A stretch of 64,000 nt of DNA from contig CAMKOM010000007.1 of the NCBI GenBank assembly GCA_946414435.1, positions 62,001 to 126,000 on the forward strand, read 5' to 3'. The DNA is from an uncultured Bacteroidota bacterium. Its GTDB lineage: Bacteria > Bacteroidota > Bacteroidia > Bacteroidales > SZUA-534. Below, one piece after another: positions 34,203-42,531 of this stretch. The notes under the pieces are model-generated. The model worked only from the letters and a program-made list of their open reading frames with translations. It searched no databases and had not been told where the DNA came from. Made by a program: the position numbers and the translations under genes. Every line of letters begins with the position of its first letter. Within the stretch, counting starts at the first letter, position 1.

Positions 34203-36419
34203 TTACGCATAACTGTGCATTCCGCCAAGCAGGAAATTCACGCCGAAATAGGTTATCAGCACCGATAAAAAGGCTACAATCAGGAAGATATGAGCGGCCA
34301 TTGGCTTTTGCAGACGCGGAAAAATCGACGGGTGCAGCGGCATTGCGTAGATGAGCATCGTTATCAGTGCCCAGACCTCCTTCGGATCCCAGCCCCAGTA
34401 TCGGCCCCACGATTGGTTGGCCCAGATGGCGCCAATGAAGATGCCTGTTATGAGCAGGAACAGTGCTGGATAGAGCATCAGTTTGCTCACAACATACAGC
34501 ATTTCAGTTTGTTCTGCATTGCCGCGACGGCCAACCGCAACAGCCGCAATTCCGTTGAGCATTGTGAATGCAAGCAACGTATAGGCCAGCATCAGAACGC
34601 AGACGTGGATACTCAACAGCGGCGAGGCCAGAACCGGCATCAGATGTGTTATCTGCGGATTCGACTCGCTAAAACCGGCAACCATCAGCGTCAGGCCGGA
34701 AACAATGTAGCCGAAAGGCACCATCAGCGCAAAGCGGCGCTGAAAGACCAGCGTGAGGGCCATTGCGCAAGCCGACATAAACTGCATTGTCTCAAAGCCG
34801 TTCGATAGTGGCAGATGACCGCTCACATAGCCGCGTAACACAATGGTTGTCAGGTTGTAAGCAAGCAACAAACCCAACACAACATTGAGCACAATAGTAA
34901 CCGGCCGGCCAACCGGCTTGCGGCGCATCAGTTTGAAAATGAAGAAGATAAAGATAATGATGCCGGCGGTGGTGAGAGCCATCGAGAGCATCTTTGTAAT
35001 ATTCAATGAGTTGTAAAGCCGCTCGGCGCGCATTTTGCCATTCGAGGGCAAAACAGAGGCGGCAGTTTTCTCCTGATAGCGCTTGATTTTGCCGATTGTG
35101 AGATTGAGGCTGTCGTAGCTGCGAGTGAACGCCAGCTCTCCAATGTAATCCATTGTTTTCTTGATAAATAGCCATTCGTCGTTGGGCATATCGAGTGGCA
35201 GATTGTCGGCTGGATTGTACCAAACAATCTGATTATCATCGGCATACGGGAATATTTTCAACAATTGGCCGTTGAGCAGCATCATCACAATGTTCATCTT
35301 CTCGTCGGCCTCGCGGAACGATTTCGCGCCGGGCACGTCCTTGCCGCTGAAAATGTCGGTCATCACCTCATCGAGGCGGCGGTTGTTGGCGATGAAATCG
35401 TTGTACGACACATACTTACTGCCGCCACCAATGACATTCCGGGCTTCGCCTTTCAGTTTTATCATCGGCTCGCCGGCCCATCCCGAAGGATTGAGCAGCC
35501 AACCCATAAACACCTGTTCGGCGCTCATTCCCTTATAGTTAGCTTTGCCGTAGAGCTTGATTGTGAAATTGCGCGCCACAGTCTGCATTGGTCCGATACG
35601 GCCGTTGCTGTAAGCGTAGAGCTGCCCGAACTCCTCCGCCACATTGCGTGGCAAGGCTTTCGAGTTGTTTTGCGCCGAAAGTGTTTGAGCCTGCAACCCA
35701 ACGCACAAAAGCAAAACCGCAGCGGCCAACTTACTGCTAACCAGTTTTTTGAGCGTTGTGCGGAATCCGCAGTTTGGCATAATAAGAAGCAGAATCATTG
35801 CAATAAGCAACAGCGCGTAACCTGTGTAGGTGACGCCAATGCCGACAGGGTCGTGAGACACCGACAGATAAGTGCCGCCGCCATCGGGGTCGTAGCCCGA
35901 CTGATAGAAGCGGTAATTGCGAAAGCTCGCCACATTGTTCATTGACACATTGGCAGTCTGCGTATCGGCTCCACGCCTGAAAATCAGAGCGCTAACATAG
36001 TCCATCGGCGACTGAGTGCCAGGGTAGTTAATAGTTTCGAAACCTTCGAGCTCAACACTGAACGGCATTTTGCAAATCTCGCCGTTGTTGTTGATAATGA
36101 ACACATTAGTCTGCTCGCCTACGCGAATATGCGTGGTGCCTTGTTCGCCGAAAATGTGCGTAATGAGCGCCCCGACCAAAATCATCGCGAAAGCGGCGTG
36201 AAGCAGAAAGCGCGACGGATTGCTGAAAAGATGTTTGCGAAGAATGTAGGCCATTCCACTCACTCCGATAATCGCCCAAATGATTGTAAACCAGACGGAA
36301 CCATAGATGTTGACTGCGGCGAAACGAGTGCCGTAAAGTTTCTCGATTATTGTGGCTGCAGCCATAATGGCGATTATCGCCACATACGAGGTTATGACCA
36401 TGATTCTCAACGCTTTCAT
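34203..36419 (-). CDS. Fused CcsBA cytochrome c synthase (System II)
   Basis: CcsBA exports haem and attaches it to CxxCH motifs of secreted cytochromes. The protein has 738 residues. The ResB/CcsB-like N-terminal part has four helices and a large periplasmic segment; the C-terminal CcsA part has the haem-handling WWD motif in WANQSWGRYWGWDPKEVWAL near residue 680 and flanking membrane His residues (MPLHPSIF). It is the last gene of an operon with a LuxR-type regulator 5 bases upstream. Client proteins in the window are the di-haem cytochrome (37857) and the CxxCH propeller (42532). Confidence 0.9.
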   Translation of the reverse strand: MKALRIMVITSYVAIIAIMAAATIIEKLYGTRFAAVNIYGSVWFTIIWAIIGVSGMAYILRKHLFSNPSRFLLHAAFAMILVGALITHIFGEQGTTHIRVGEQTNVFIINNNGEICKMPFSVELEGFETINYPGTQSPMDYVSALIFRRGADTQTANVSMNNVASFRNYRFYQSGYDPDGGGTYLSVSHDPVGIGVTYTGYALLLIAMILLLIMPNCGFRTTLKKLVSSKLAAAVLLLCVGLQAQTLSAQNNSKALPRNVAEEFGQLYAYSNGRIGPMQTVARNFTIKLYGKANYKGMSAEQVFMGWLLNPSGWAGEPMIKLKGEARNVIGGGSKYVSYNDFIANNRRLDEVMTDIFSGKDVPGAKSFREADEKMNIVMMLLNGQLLKIFPYADDNQIVWYNPADNLPLDMPNDEWLFIKKTMDYIGELAFTRSYDSLNLTIGKIKRYQEKTAASVLPSNGKMRAERLYNSLNITKMLSMALTTAGIIIFIFFIFKLMRRKPVGRPVTIVLNVVLGLLLAYNLTTIVLRGYVSGHLPLSNGFETMQFMSACAMALTLVFQRRFALMVPFGYIVSGLTLMVAGFSESNPQITHLMPVLASPLLSIHVCVLMLAYTLLAFTMLNGIAAVAVGRRGNAEQTEMLYVVSKLMLYPALFLLITGIFIGAIWANQSWGRYWGWDPKEVWALITMLIYAMPLHPSIFPRLQKPMAAHIFLIVAFLSVLITYFGVNFLLGGMHSYA

Positions 36420-36424
36420 TCCGT

Positions 36425-37015
36425 TTAAATATTGATGATTTTGTTTGAAAGTGCGTAAATTGTGAGTCCCGACTGCGTTTTAATGCCGGTTTTCTGCGTG
36501 ATGTTTTTCCGATGGCTGATAACCGTGTGGACGCTGATATTCAGCTTGTCGGCAATCTCTTTATTCATATTTCCCTGAGCCAGCAGACGCAACACATCTA
36601 ACTCACGGTCAGACAGTTGCATCGACAAATCGGCGTCATCGGCCGACTCGTCGTTCAGCTTCGACATCACCGCATCCACAATTTCGCTTGGAACATCGGT
36701 GATGGCAATCTGCAAATCGAACTGATTCAGATATTTAGGGTCGAAAAACGAGTAAACAAGCGCGCACCATACCACATTGGGATTCTTCTGTTTCAGGTGC
36801 GCCAATTCCCGGCCATCCTGTTGCAGAAGTTGGGGATTGATGATTATCAACTGCAATTTGTTGGCGGTTATAAAACGCTGCATATCTGCAACATAATCGA
36901 TTTTATACAAATCGAATTTGCCGGCTTTAAGCAGAATGTTGCTCAATCCGTTGACAATTATGGCCGAAGGCTCAAGAATGCCAACCCGGAATACTGTTTT
37001 ATCTGACTGCCTCAT
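36425..37015 (-). CDS. LuxR/NarL-type regulator with degenerate receiver
   Basis: The protein has 196 residues. The C-terminal HTH is canonical (QLSDRELDVLRLLAQGNMNK, then EIADKLNISVHTVISHRKNI). The N-terminal part keeps the length and hydrophobic strands of a receiver domain, but the phospho-acceptor position appears to be Asn60 (LIIINPQLL) and the acidic pair near the start is reduced to Glu15 (GILEPSA). It is therefore unlikely to be phosphorylated by a histidine kinase. Its gene is between the hemerythrin-like gene (2 bases) and ccsBA (5 bases), so it may respond to signals passed by the di-iron protein. Confidence 0.85.
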   Translation of the reverse strand: MRQSDKTVFRVGILEPSAIIVNGLSNILLKAGKFDLYKIDYVADMQRFITANKLQLIIINPQLLQQDGRELAHLKQKNPNVVWCALVYSFFDPKYLNQFDLQIAITDVPSEIVDAVMSKLNDESADDADLSMQLSDRELDVLRLLAQGNMNKEIADKLNISVHTVISHRKNITQKTGIKTQSGLTIYALSNKIINI

Positions 37016-37017
37016 AA

Positions 37018-37746
37018 TTATTTAGCCTTGCTTAAAGAACGCTCAACTTTCATAACGAGCGGCATCAGTATCTGTTCCTCAATGACCGAATGGGCGTAGA
37101 GATTGCTTTCAACATCGCACAAACTCAACAGCAGACGGCGACGGATTTGTCTGTCCTCGCGCACCGATATATATTTGATTAACAAACTTTTCAGCTCGTC
37201 AAGCTTGTAGTTTATGTCGGTGTGGTGCTTGCGGTACTGCTTTGCCGAAAAACTCTTGTCAAACGAATCGCTGTCAACGCCTATGTATTTGTTATACAAA
37301 GCATTGATATAAGGAAAAGCAACTCGGTCCTCGTAGTCGAGGTGCTCGTTCACATCAGCATAATACTCTTTGAAAAACTTCTCGACAATGCTGATTTCAG
37401 TAGAGCTGTTGACGTTGCGCAACTCGTTGATAATGTTGCGGATTTCGGGGTACTTCTCGTTGAGATAATAAGCGTGAGTATTGTGCAGGAATTTGATTAT
37501 CAGCGGAATGTTATCGACGCCGAACTCAAGTTTCGATTCAACCACAAAGCCGTTGTAAATGTTTGAAACCGTGGTGAAAAGGTTTGTGTCGATATTGTGT
37601 TCGGTACAGAACTCGGCCACGGTTTTGTCCTGCAATATGTAGTCAACTTCAAAATATTCAAGCACATAGAGCAGCGACGGACTGTTGTAAATCACATCAG
37701 CAAGTTTGCTATCCGGTTTCAGATATTGACGACTTTCGTTATACAT
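37018..37746 (-). CDS. Hemerythrin-like di-iron protein (RIC/YtfE-like)
   Basis: The protein has 242 residues. An N-terminal helical region (SKLADVIYNSPSLLYVLEYF, similar to the ScdA_N/DUF542 start) is followed by a four-helix hemerythrin domain with metal-ligand candidates IIKFLHNTHAYYL, DVNEHLDYEDRVAFPYI, YRKHHTDINYKL and AHSVIEEQILMP. YtfE/RIC proteins repair Fe-S clusters after NO or oxygen damage or carry NO-responsive di-iron sites. It is first in the operon with the LuxR-type regulator and ccsBA. It is cytoplasmic, with no signal peptide. Confidence 0.84.
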   Translation of the reverse strand: MYNESRQYLKPDSKLADVIYNSPSLLYVLEYFEVDYILQDKTVAEFCTEHNIDTNLFTTVSNIYNGFVVESKLEFGVDNIPLIIKFLHNTHAYYLNEKYPEIRNIINELRNVNSSTEISIVEKFFKEYYADVNEHLDYEDRVAFPYINALYNKYIGVDSDSFDKSFSAKQYRKHHTDINYKLDELKSLLIKYISVREDRQIRRRLLLSLCDVESNLYAHSVIEEQILMPLVMKVERSLSKAK

Positions 37747-37774
37747 AACATTTTGCTTTTCAACGATTAAACAT

Positions 37775-37818
37775 ATTTTTGACAGTTGTGGGGAACGGTC
37801 CTCACAGCTGTCAAAAAT
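37775..37818 (-). terminator. Strong hairpin after the di-haem cytochrome gene
   Basis: A 19-base stem (starting ATTTTTGACAG, ending CTGTCAAAAAT, with two G/T pairs) has a 6-base loop AACGGT. T tracts end both sides, so it would terminate in either direction. It lies 39 bases past the stop at 37857 and 29 bases upstream of the hemerythrin start. Confidence 0.88.
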
Positions 37819-37856
37819 AATTCATCGTCGGCGAATTTTAAAAGTTTTTCTGACTT

Positions 37857-39476
37857 TCAAATCGATTCAATAAACTTCACAATCGCGTCGCGGTCGGATT
37901 TGGGCAGGGCGCGGAAGTTGTCGATTGTCCAACGGGCATCGCTTTCGCTACTGCCGTGCCACATAATGGCTTCCAAAACGGTGCGTGCGCGGCAGTCGTG
38001 CAGACGGTCGTCGGCGCCTGTGACGAGACGCGACAGGCCGCGGCCCCAAAGCGGTGTTGTGCGGCACCATCCCGTGCGTATGTCGTTAGCCATAAACAGA
38101 CGGTGCTGAACCATATCGGTGTAAGGCCATATTTTCTGGTGCGGATAGCGCGGCATATCGGCATTGCCGAACATTCCGTTGGGGTCAACAATGTTGTCGT
38201 CGCCTGTGGTCCACGACGGACGGTGGCAGGCGGCGCAGCCAATCTGGCGGAACAAATCGTGGCCGCGGGCCACATCGGGGTCGTCAAGGTTGCGGGCGGC
38301 GGGCACGGCAAGTCCGCGGTGCCAAATCATAAAGTTGCGGTAGTCGTTGTCGCTCATTTCGGGCTTGGCAATGTTCTTCGACTCGCCGTCAACTGTCTCT
38401 TTTCCTGTCAGATAGCGATAAATATCGTACTCAACGCCCTTGTCGGTCTTTTCGGCGGGGAAGTAGTTGTAAAATTCGGCCTGAACGTTAGGGTCTTTCG
38501 ACGCTGTGGCGGCATAGGCGGCCGTCATATAATGGTAGCGGCGGTCGGAACGCGTCACGTTGGTAATGTTCCAAATGGCGTTGGCGCCTGCGGCGTCGAG
38601 CAGCGGACCGCGCGACAGGGCGTAGGTGAACCGTTTGGCGTATTTCTCGCCCGTCAGGCCCGAATACTGGCTGGCCCAATCGGTGCCGTTCCAAATGGCT
38701 GGGTTCAGGCTTGCGCCGACGGCTGTCTCTTTGATATACTGTGCTTTAAGCGAATCGTCGGGAATGGCGTCGAGCAGTCCCGTGCCATAAACGCCGATTG
38801 TCGATTCGAGTCTGATACCAACGTCGCTGATATCGATATTGACAATCTCGCCGCCGCGTTTGGCCTGGATTGGCACGTAGAACGCGCTGGCGGGAATCTT
38901 CACTTCGGGATAGATTAGTTCGTATTTCTCGCCGTCGTCGAACTGGTTGCCCCACTCATCTGTGTAGGTCAGCCAATCGATTGTGATTTGGTCTTCGTCA
39001 ATCGGCGCTTTGAACGGCGCTACGGCCAATGTCTGCGGCATTCCTGTGACCGAAGTCAGATAACCGTCGGTCGTAACGTCGTAGAGCACAAGTAGATAGC
39101 CGTTGCCCATATCGGTAGCCTTGTAGCGCGTCTGGCGCTTGCCGTGGCCGTACGACGGGTGGCAGTAAAGGCAGCCGTTGCGCACCATCAGCGGGCCCAA
39201 GCCCTTGAAAGCGCTGTTGGTGTCTTGTGTGAAATCGCGCTCAAAAAAGTACTCGCCCAACTTGAACGCTTGCGCGAAATTGCCTGTGTTGCAGGCAGGT
39301 GTGGGCTGTTCGTAGGCCGACGCGCCCGCGTTGAAAACCGTTCCCAAACGGCCGCCTGCGTAGTACTCATCGTTATCAACGGGCACGGGTGTCGGCTCGT
39401 CTTCGCCATTGTCGCGGCAGCCAATCAAAACTGTCGTTGCTGCCAATGCAAGTGTCAATAAATCAATGTGTTTCAT
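37857..39476 (-). CDS. Di-haem c-type cytochrome lipoprotein (DHOR family)
   Basis: The protein has 539 residues with lipobox VLIGC (Cys 20). Two haem-attachment motifs are present: CLYCH at 102-106 and CAACH at 414-418. The segments FFERDFTQDTNSAFKGLGPL, FNARSC-like spacing and ARGHDLFRQIGCAACHRP fit the DHOR/DUF1111 group of putative di-haem oxidoreductases related to MauG-type peroxidases. It depends on CcsBA for maturation. It is third in the series porin-imelysin-cytochrome (minus strand). The electron partner is unknown. Confidence 0.87.
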   Translation of the reverse strand: MKHIDLLTLALAATTVLIGCRDNGEDEPTPVPVDNDEYYAGGRLGTVFNAGASAYEQPTPACNTGNFAQAFKLGEYFFERDFTQDTNSAFKGLGPLMVRNGCLYCHPSYGHGKRQTRYKATDMGNGYLLVLYDVTTDGYLTSVTGMPQTLAVAPFKAPIDEDQITIDWLTYTDEWGNQFDDGEKYELIYPEVKIPASAFYVPIQAKRGGEIVNIDISDVGIRLESTIGVYGTGLLDAIPDDSLKAQYIKETAVGASLNPAIWNGTDWASQYSGLTGEKYAKRFTYALSRGPLLDAAGANAIWNITNVTRSDRRYHYMTAAYAATASKDPNVQAEFYNYFPAEKTDKGVEYDIYRYLTGKETVDGESKNIAKPEMSDNDYRNFMIWHRGLAVPAARNLDDPDVARGHDLFRQIGCAACHRPSWTTGDDNIVDPNGMFGNADMPRYPHQKIWPYTDMVQHRLFMANDIRTGWCRTTPLWGRGLSRLVTGADDRLHDCRARTVLEAIMWHGSSESDARWTIDNFRALPKSDRDAIVKFIESI

Positions 39477-39579
39477 ATTCAGATAAATTTAGGTTCCATT
39501 ATGCGCGACAAGCACCAACGGTTTTCCCGTGGTGCCCATCGCATTCGACTTTAAAATCAATATAAATTCTTGGCTTTAC

Positions 39580-39665
39580 ATTTTTAGTGGATTGGTTAAT
39601 CGGTGAACTGGTGAATCGTTGAACTGAAAATCAATCAATTAGCCGATTCATCGATTATCCGATTC
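39580..39665. repeat. AATCGGTGAA-type direct and inverted repeats
   Basis: Units GGTTAATCGGTGAACT, GGTGAATCGTTGAACT are followed by the reverse type ATTAGCCGATTCATCGATTA and CCGATTCAAC. They lie in the imelysin/cytochrome gap. A related AATCGGTGAATCGTT sequence occurs at 60260-60290. Confidence 0.75.
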
Positions 39666-39669
39666 AACA

Positions 39670-40806
39670 TTATTCAATCTTTCCCTTCAGTGCGTCAAGT
39701 GCCTCGTCCAAATCCTCGAGCGCCTTAATGGCCTCGCCTGCCGAAGCGTCGGTGTAGTTGAGCACGAACGGGCGTTTCATTTTGTTGACCTTGTCGAGAG
39801 CGGTCTCGAGAGCCGACATTGCAGCGTTGGCCTCGCTTGCCGCAACGCTTTGCAGATAAGCCATCAGCGACTTCTCGGCTGGCACTGCGCCCGAAACGCT
39901 CAAACCGCCGTAAAGTGCGTGTTTACAACTCATTACGTTGTCGTAGAAGTCCTGAATCGAGTTTTGTGCGTTAGGCGATTCAATGTAGTTCGCATCCTCG
40001 CCTGTATGCGGTGCGCCGATTTTCGAGTGAGCCACCTCGTCGATAATGTCCTGGCAACCCTCAATTATTTGAATGGCAGCCAATTCGACGGTTTTCCAAC
40101 GCGAGCCTGCGTTTCCTGCAGTGCGGAATTCCTCACCGAAGAAATCATCGGGTTCCATTTCGTTGTCTTCCAAAACTTTAGCCTTTGCAGCCGTTACATT
40201 TTCAGTTCCTGCCCAAGCAGCCTCAAGACGGCAGGCCGAAAGGAACAAATCGGCGGCCACAGCCTGGCAGTAGTACACCTCGTCGGCGGTCAGGTCGGCA
40301 GCGGCGCGCGGTTGACCGTTGCGGAAAATCACATACTCAAGTGCGTGAAAACCTGTCAGATTCTGGCCCGTGGCAACGTTCTGGTCAATCACTGCGGCGT
40401 CGTCCTCGCTGGTGGCAGGGTGGTACTTGCTCATCAGGTTGTCGAACACAGTGACATCGAACGGCCAAGTGTCGATATGCGGGTCGATTCCGTAGCCCGA
40501 AGCCGCACCGAACAAAAATGCCTCTGACCATTCCCAATACTGACGCGAAGTCTTCCATAAATCGCAGACAGTCTTTAATTTAGCATCGCTCTTGTCGGCA
40601 GCGAAAGCATCAATGGCGTCCTGCATTTTTGCACACTCATCGGCCAATCCCTTGTAAGTTGGGATAACCGTCTGGTTTACAAACATTTCGTTCGCCGTTT
40701 GCAACTCGCTGTTCAGTTTGTTGTCGTCTTCTTCATCGTCTTTGCAGGCCACAAACACCGTTGCAACCATCGCCAAAGCAATAATACTTCTGAATTTCTG
40801 TTTCAT
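39670..40806 (-). CDS. Imelysin family lipoprotein (M75)
   Basis: The protein has 378 residues with lipobox VFVAC (Cys 21). The imelysin signature GxHxxE is at 152-157 (NLTGFHALEYVIF), and the second conserved block DTWPFDVTVF is upstream. Imelysin-like proteins (EfeO/IrpA group) are linked to iron or haem uptake and are not proven proteases. Its neighbours are a porin upstream and a di-haem cytochrome downstream, all on the minus strand, which suggests an iron-related outer-membrane system. Confidence 0.9.
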   Translation of the reverse strand: MKQKFRSIIALAMVATVFVACKDDEEDDNKLNSELQTANEMFVNQTVIPTYKGLADECAKMQDAIDAFAADKSDAKLKTVCDLWKTSRQYWEWSEAFLFGAASGYGIDPHIDTWPFDVTVFDNLMSKYHPATSEDDAAVIDQNVATGQNLTGFHALEYVIFRNGQPRAAADLTADEVYYCQAVAADLFLSACRLEAAWAGTENVTAAKAKVLEDNEMEPDDFFGEEFRTAGNAGSRWKTVELAAIQIIEGCQDIIDEVAHSKIGAPHTGEDANYIESPNAQNSIQDFYDNVMSCKHALYGGLSVSGAVPAEKSLMAYLQSVAASEANAAMSALETALDKVNKMKRPFVLNYTDASAGEAIKALEDLDEALDALKGKIE

Positions 40807-40841
40807 CTTTTTTTTGTTTTTAAATTATTGATTATTAAAAT

Positions 40842-40890
40842 GTTTAGTCGCTTCGCTGTTTAGAAGGTTTAGTCGCTTCGCTGTTTAGAA
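40842..40890. repeat. 24-base direct repeat, two copies
   Basis: A 24-base sequence beginning GTTTAGTCGCTTCGCTGTTT occurs at 40842-40865 and 40867-40890, one base apart. It is followed by CTCAACCTT/CTCAACTTT units. It lies in the porin/imelysin gap. Confidence 0.9.
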
Positions 40891-40919
40891 ATTCTCAACC
40901 TTCTCAACTTTCTCAACCT

Positions 40920-42212
40920 TTATTTAAACCATCCGCAATACGCCACGCCCACCGAAACCGACGGTTCGTTGTTGTATGGCGATTGGTAGAATCTTTCGGA
41001 ATATTCGGCTTTCACAACAATCTCGGGCAGCGGGAAGTAGTTCACACCCAACGCGATACGCTGCTTGCCGCACCACTCGTAGGCGGCGGCGTTGGTGCCT
41101 TTCAGCATCGAGTCGTACCACTCATATCGTCCGAAAACAATAAGTTTCTGATTTTCATCCGCAAAGCGACCGATATGACCGAAAACATTGTAGCCGATTT
41201 CGCCACCCGCTGTGGCGGCATCGCTGGCCACGGGCTGGTGCTTGCTGGGGCTGCCGTCCTGCCCGACGTGTGTTGGGAAGTTCTTGTTGAAGGCCGTAAT
41301 CTGGTCGGCATCAGACAAATGCGCCCACAAGGCGTTGCCGCGGACGGTCAGATTGGCGGTGCGGTACTGAAAATCGAAAGTGCCAATGGCGAGCGCGCCC
41401 TCAACACCGTCGTACTTCGCGCCAATGCTTTTCTGCGTGTTGCGGAAAGTGAGTCCGTAGTAGCCGCTCACCGACAGCCGCAAGCCCGCAACCAACTGAT
41501 TGTCAACGCGTGCCGCAACTGCGTATTTGTTTGCAATCTTAAATTCGTAGGGGCTGCCCGCGCCGTATTTCACAAAGCAGTCGGCGCCAAAACGCTCGGC
41601 ATCCAATCCCGACAGAAACTGCGCCTCGTAGCGCCAACCATCGGCTTTGCCCCAAACGCTCACGCCCGTCTGGTGCCACGTGCAGGGAAGCATAGCGCTC
41701 TCACCTTCAGGACGATAGACGGTGAAAAACTCAATCGGCATATGGTGCTGATTCACGGCGCCCACAGGCACAACCAACTCACCGACGCGAATGTTCAGCG
41801 CCTTGCCGAAACTCTTCTGCAACCAAAACTGCTCAAGCGCAACCTCGCCGCCGCGCTCAATCTCGGCCTCGTACTCACCCGACTCGTCGGCGTCAATCTC
41901 AACAGCCGACTCGGTTCCGCCGTGCTCAAACTCAATTTCAGAGCCCATCGTCCAACCGCGGCCGAAGTCGTAGCCAATATTGAGCACTACGTGCGGCAGG
42001 TCGAACTGTCCGTGGCTGCCGTCGTCTTTGTGCTGCTCGGGGAAGCGGTAGCGGTTGAAATGGTCGCTGTAGAAGTTGCGCGTCATCACCGCCTCGCCGT
42101 ATCCGCCAATGGTCAGGCGCGGTGCGTTTTTTGTTGAATCCTGCGCCGTGGCTTGCGAGCCCATCAAAACCAGCGCTGCGGCCACCATTGCCGTTATCTT
42201 ACAATTATTCAT
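40920..42212 (-). CDS. Outer-membrane porin of the imelysin cluster
   Basis: The protein has 430 residues. Signal peptide MNNCKITAMVAAALVLMGSQ is followed by a barrel of alternating strands (RLTIGGYGEAVMTRNF, LPHVVLNIGYDFGRGW, IRVGELVVPVGAVNQHHMP, ending SVSVGVAYCGWFK). It resembles porins of the OprO/phosphate-selective group in layout, but specificity cannot be read. It is first in the series with imelysin and the di-haem cytochrome, with its own promoter and a palindrome at the predicted start point. Confidence 0.82.
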   Translation of the reverse strand: MNNCKITAMVAAALVLMGSQATAQDSTKNAPRLTIGGYGEAVMTRNFYSDHFNRYRFPEQHKDDGSHGQFDLPHVVLNIGYDFGRGWTMGSEIEFEHGGTESAVEIDADESGEYEAEIERGGEVALEQFWLQKSFGKALNIRVGELVVPVGAVNQHHMPIEFFTVYRPEGESAMLPCTWHQTGVSVWGKADGWRYEAQFLSGLDAERFGADCFVKYGAGSPYEFKIANKYAVAARVDNQLVAGLRLSVSGYYGLTFRNTQKSIGAKYDGVEGALAIGTFDFQYRTANLTVRGNALWAHLSDADQITAFNKNFPTHVGQDGSPSKHQPVASDAATAGGEIGYNVFGHIGRFADENQKLIVFGRYEWYDSMLKGTNAAAYEWCGKQRIALGVNYFPLPEIVVKAEYSERFYQSPYNNEPSVSVGVAYCGWFK

Positions 42213-42215
42213 TGT

Positions 42216-42263
42216 CCGTAATTTTTACGGCGCAAAGTTGCCCACGCGGGGCCTGGCGGTCAA
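42216..42263 (-). promoter_or_regulatory. Promoter and palindrome before the porin gene
   Basis: On the minus strand TTG (42261-42263), 20 bases, then CAACTTTG (42233-42240), one mismatch from TAnnTTTG. The palindrome CCGTAATTTTTACGG (42216-42230) covers the expected start point and may be an operator. Confidence 0.55.
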
Positions 42264-42467
42264 TCCCCACTAATTGCCATTTTGGAGTGGCGGCGGTAGT
42301 GGATTGTTATTAGCTAAAAGTTGGGATATTGGGGGCCGAAAATCCCCATTTTTAGTGATTGGATTGAGTTTTTTATTACGCTTTCGCGAAATTTTCCACC
42401 AAGCTGTTTGCCAGTTCCGTGCATTCGCGGCTCGTCCCTCGCCGCCCTGCCAGTCGAGTATTTTGAT
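42241..42467. other. Intergenic region without a supported gene
   Basis: Beyond the porin promoter at its right edge, I see only scattered G/C-rich stretches and short frames on both strands with no signal, motif or start region that would support a gene. Confidence 0.6.
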
Positions 42468-42491
42468 AAAAAAAAGCAACCTTTAGGTTGC
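42468..42491 (-). terminator. Terminator for the CxxCH propeller gene
   Basis: On the minus strand the stem GCAACC/GGTTGC with loop TAAA is followed by eight T. It is 41 bases after the stop. Confidence 0.88.
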
Positions 42492-42531
42492 CTATCAGCG
42501 ATAAATCTCCAAATCAGCCTCATAAAATGTT

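Noticed and set aside
40983-42137. 384-codon open frame on the plus strand opposite the porin gene
   Set aside because: Antisense shadow of the porin frame, which has a signal peptide and barrel pattern; the antisense product has neither.
42213-42531. Short frames in the porin/propeller gap
   Set aside because: Overlapping frames on both strands with no ribosome-binding context or motif; the region includes a promoter and terminator instead.
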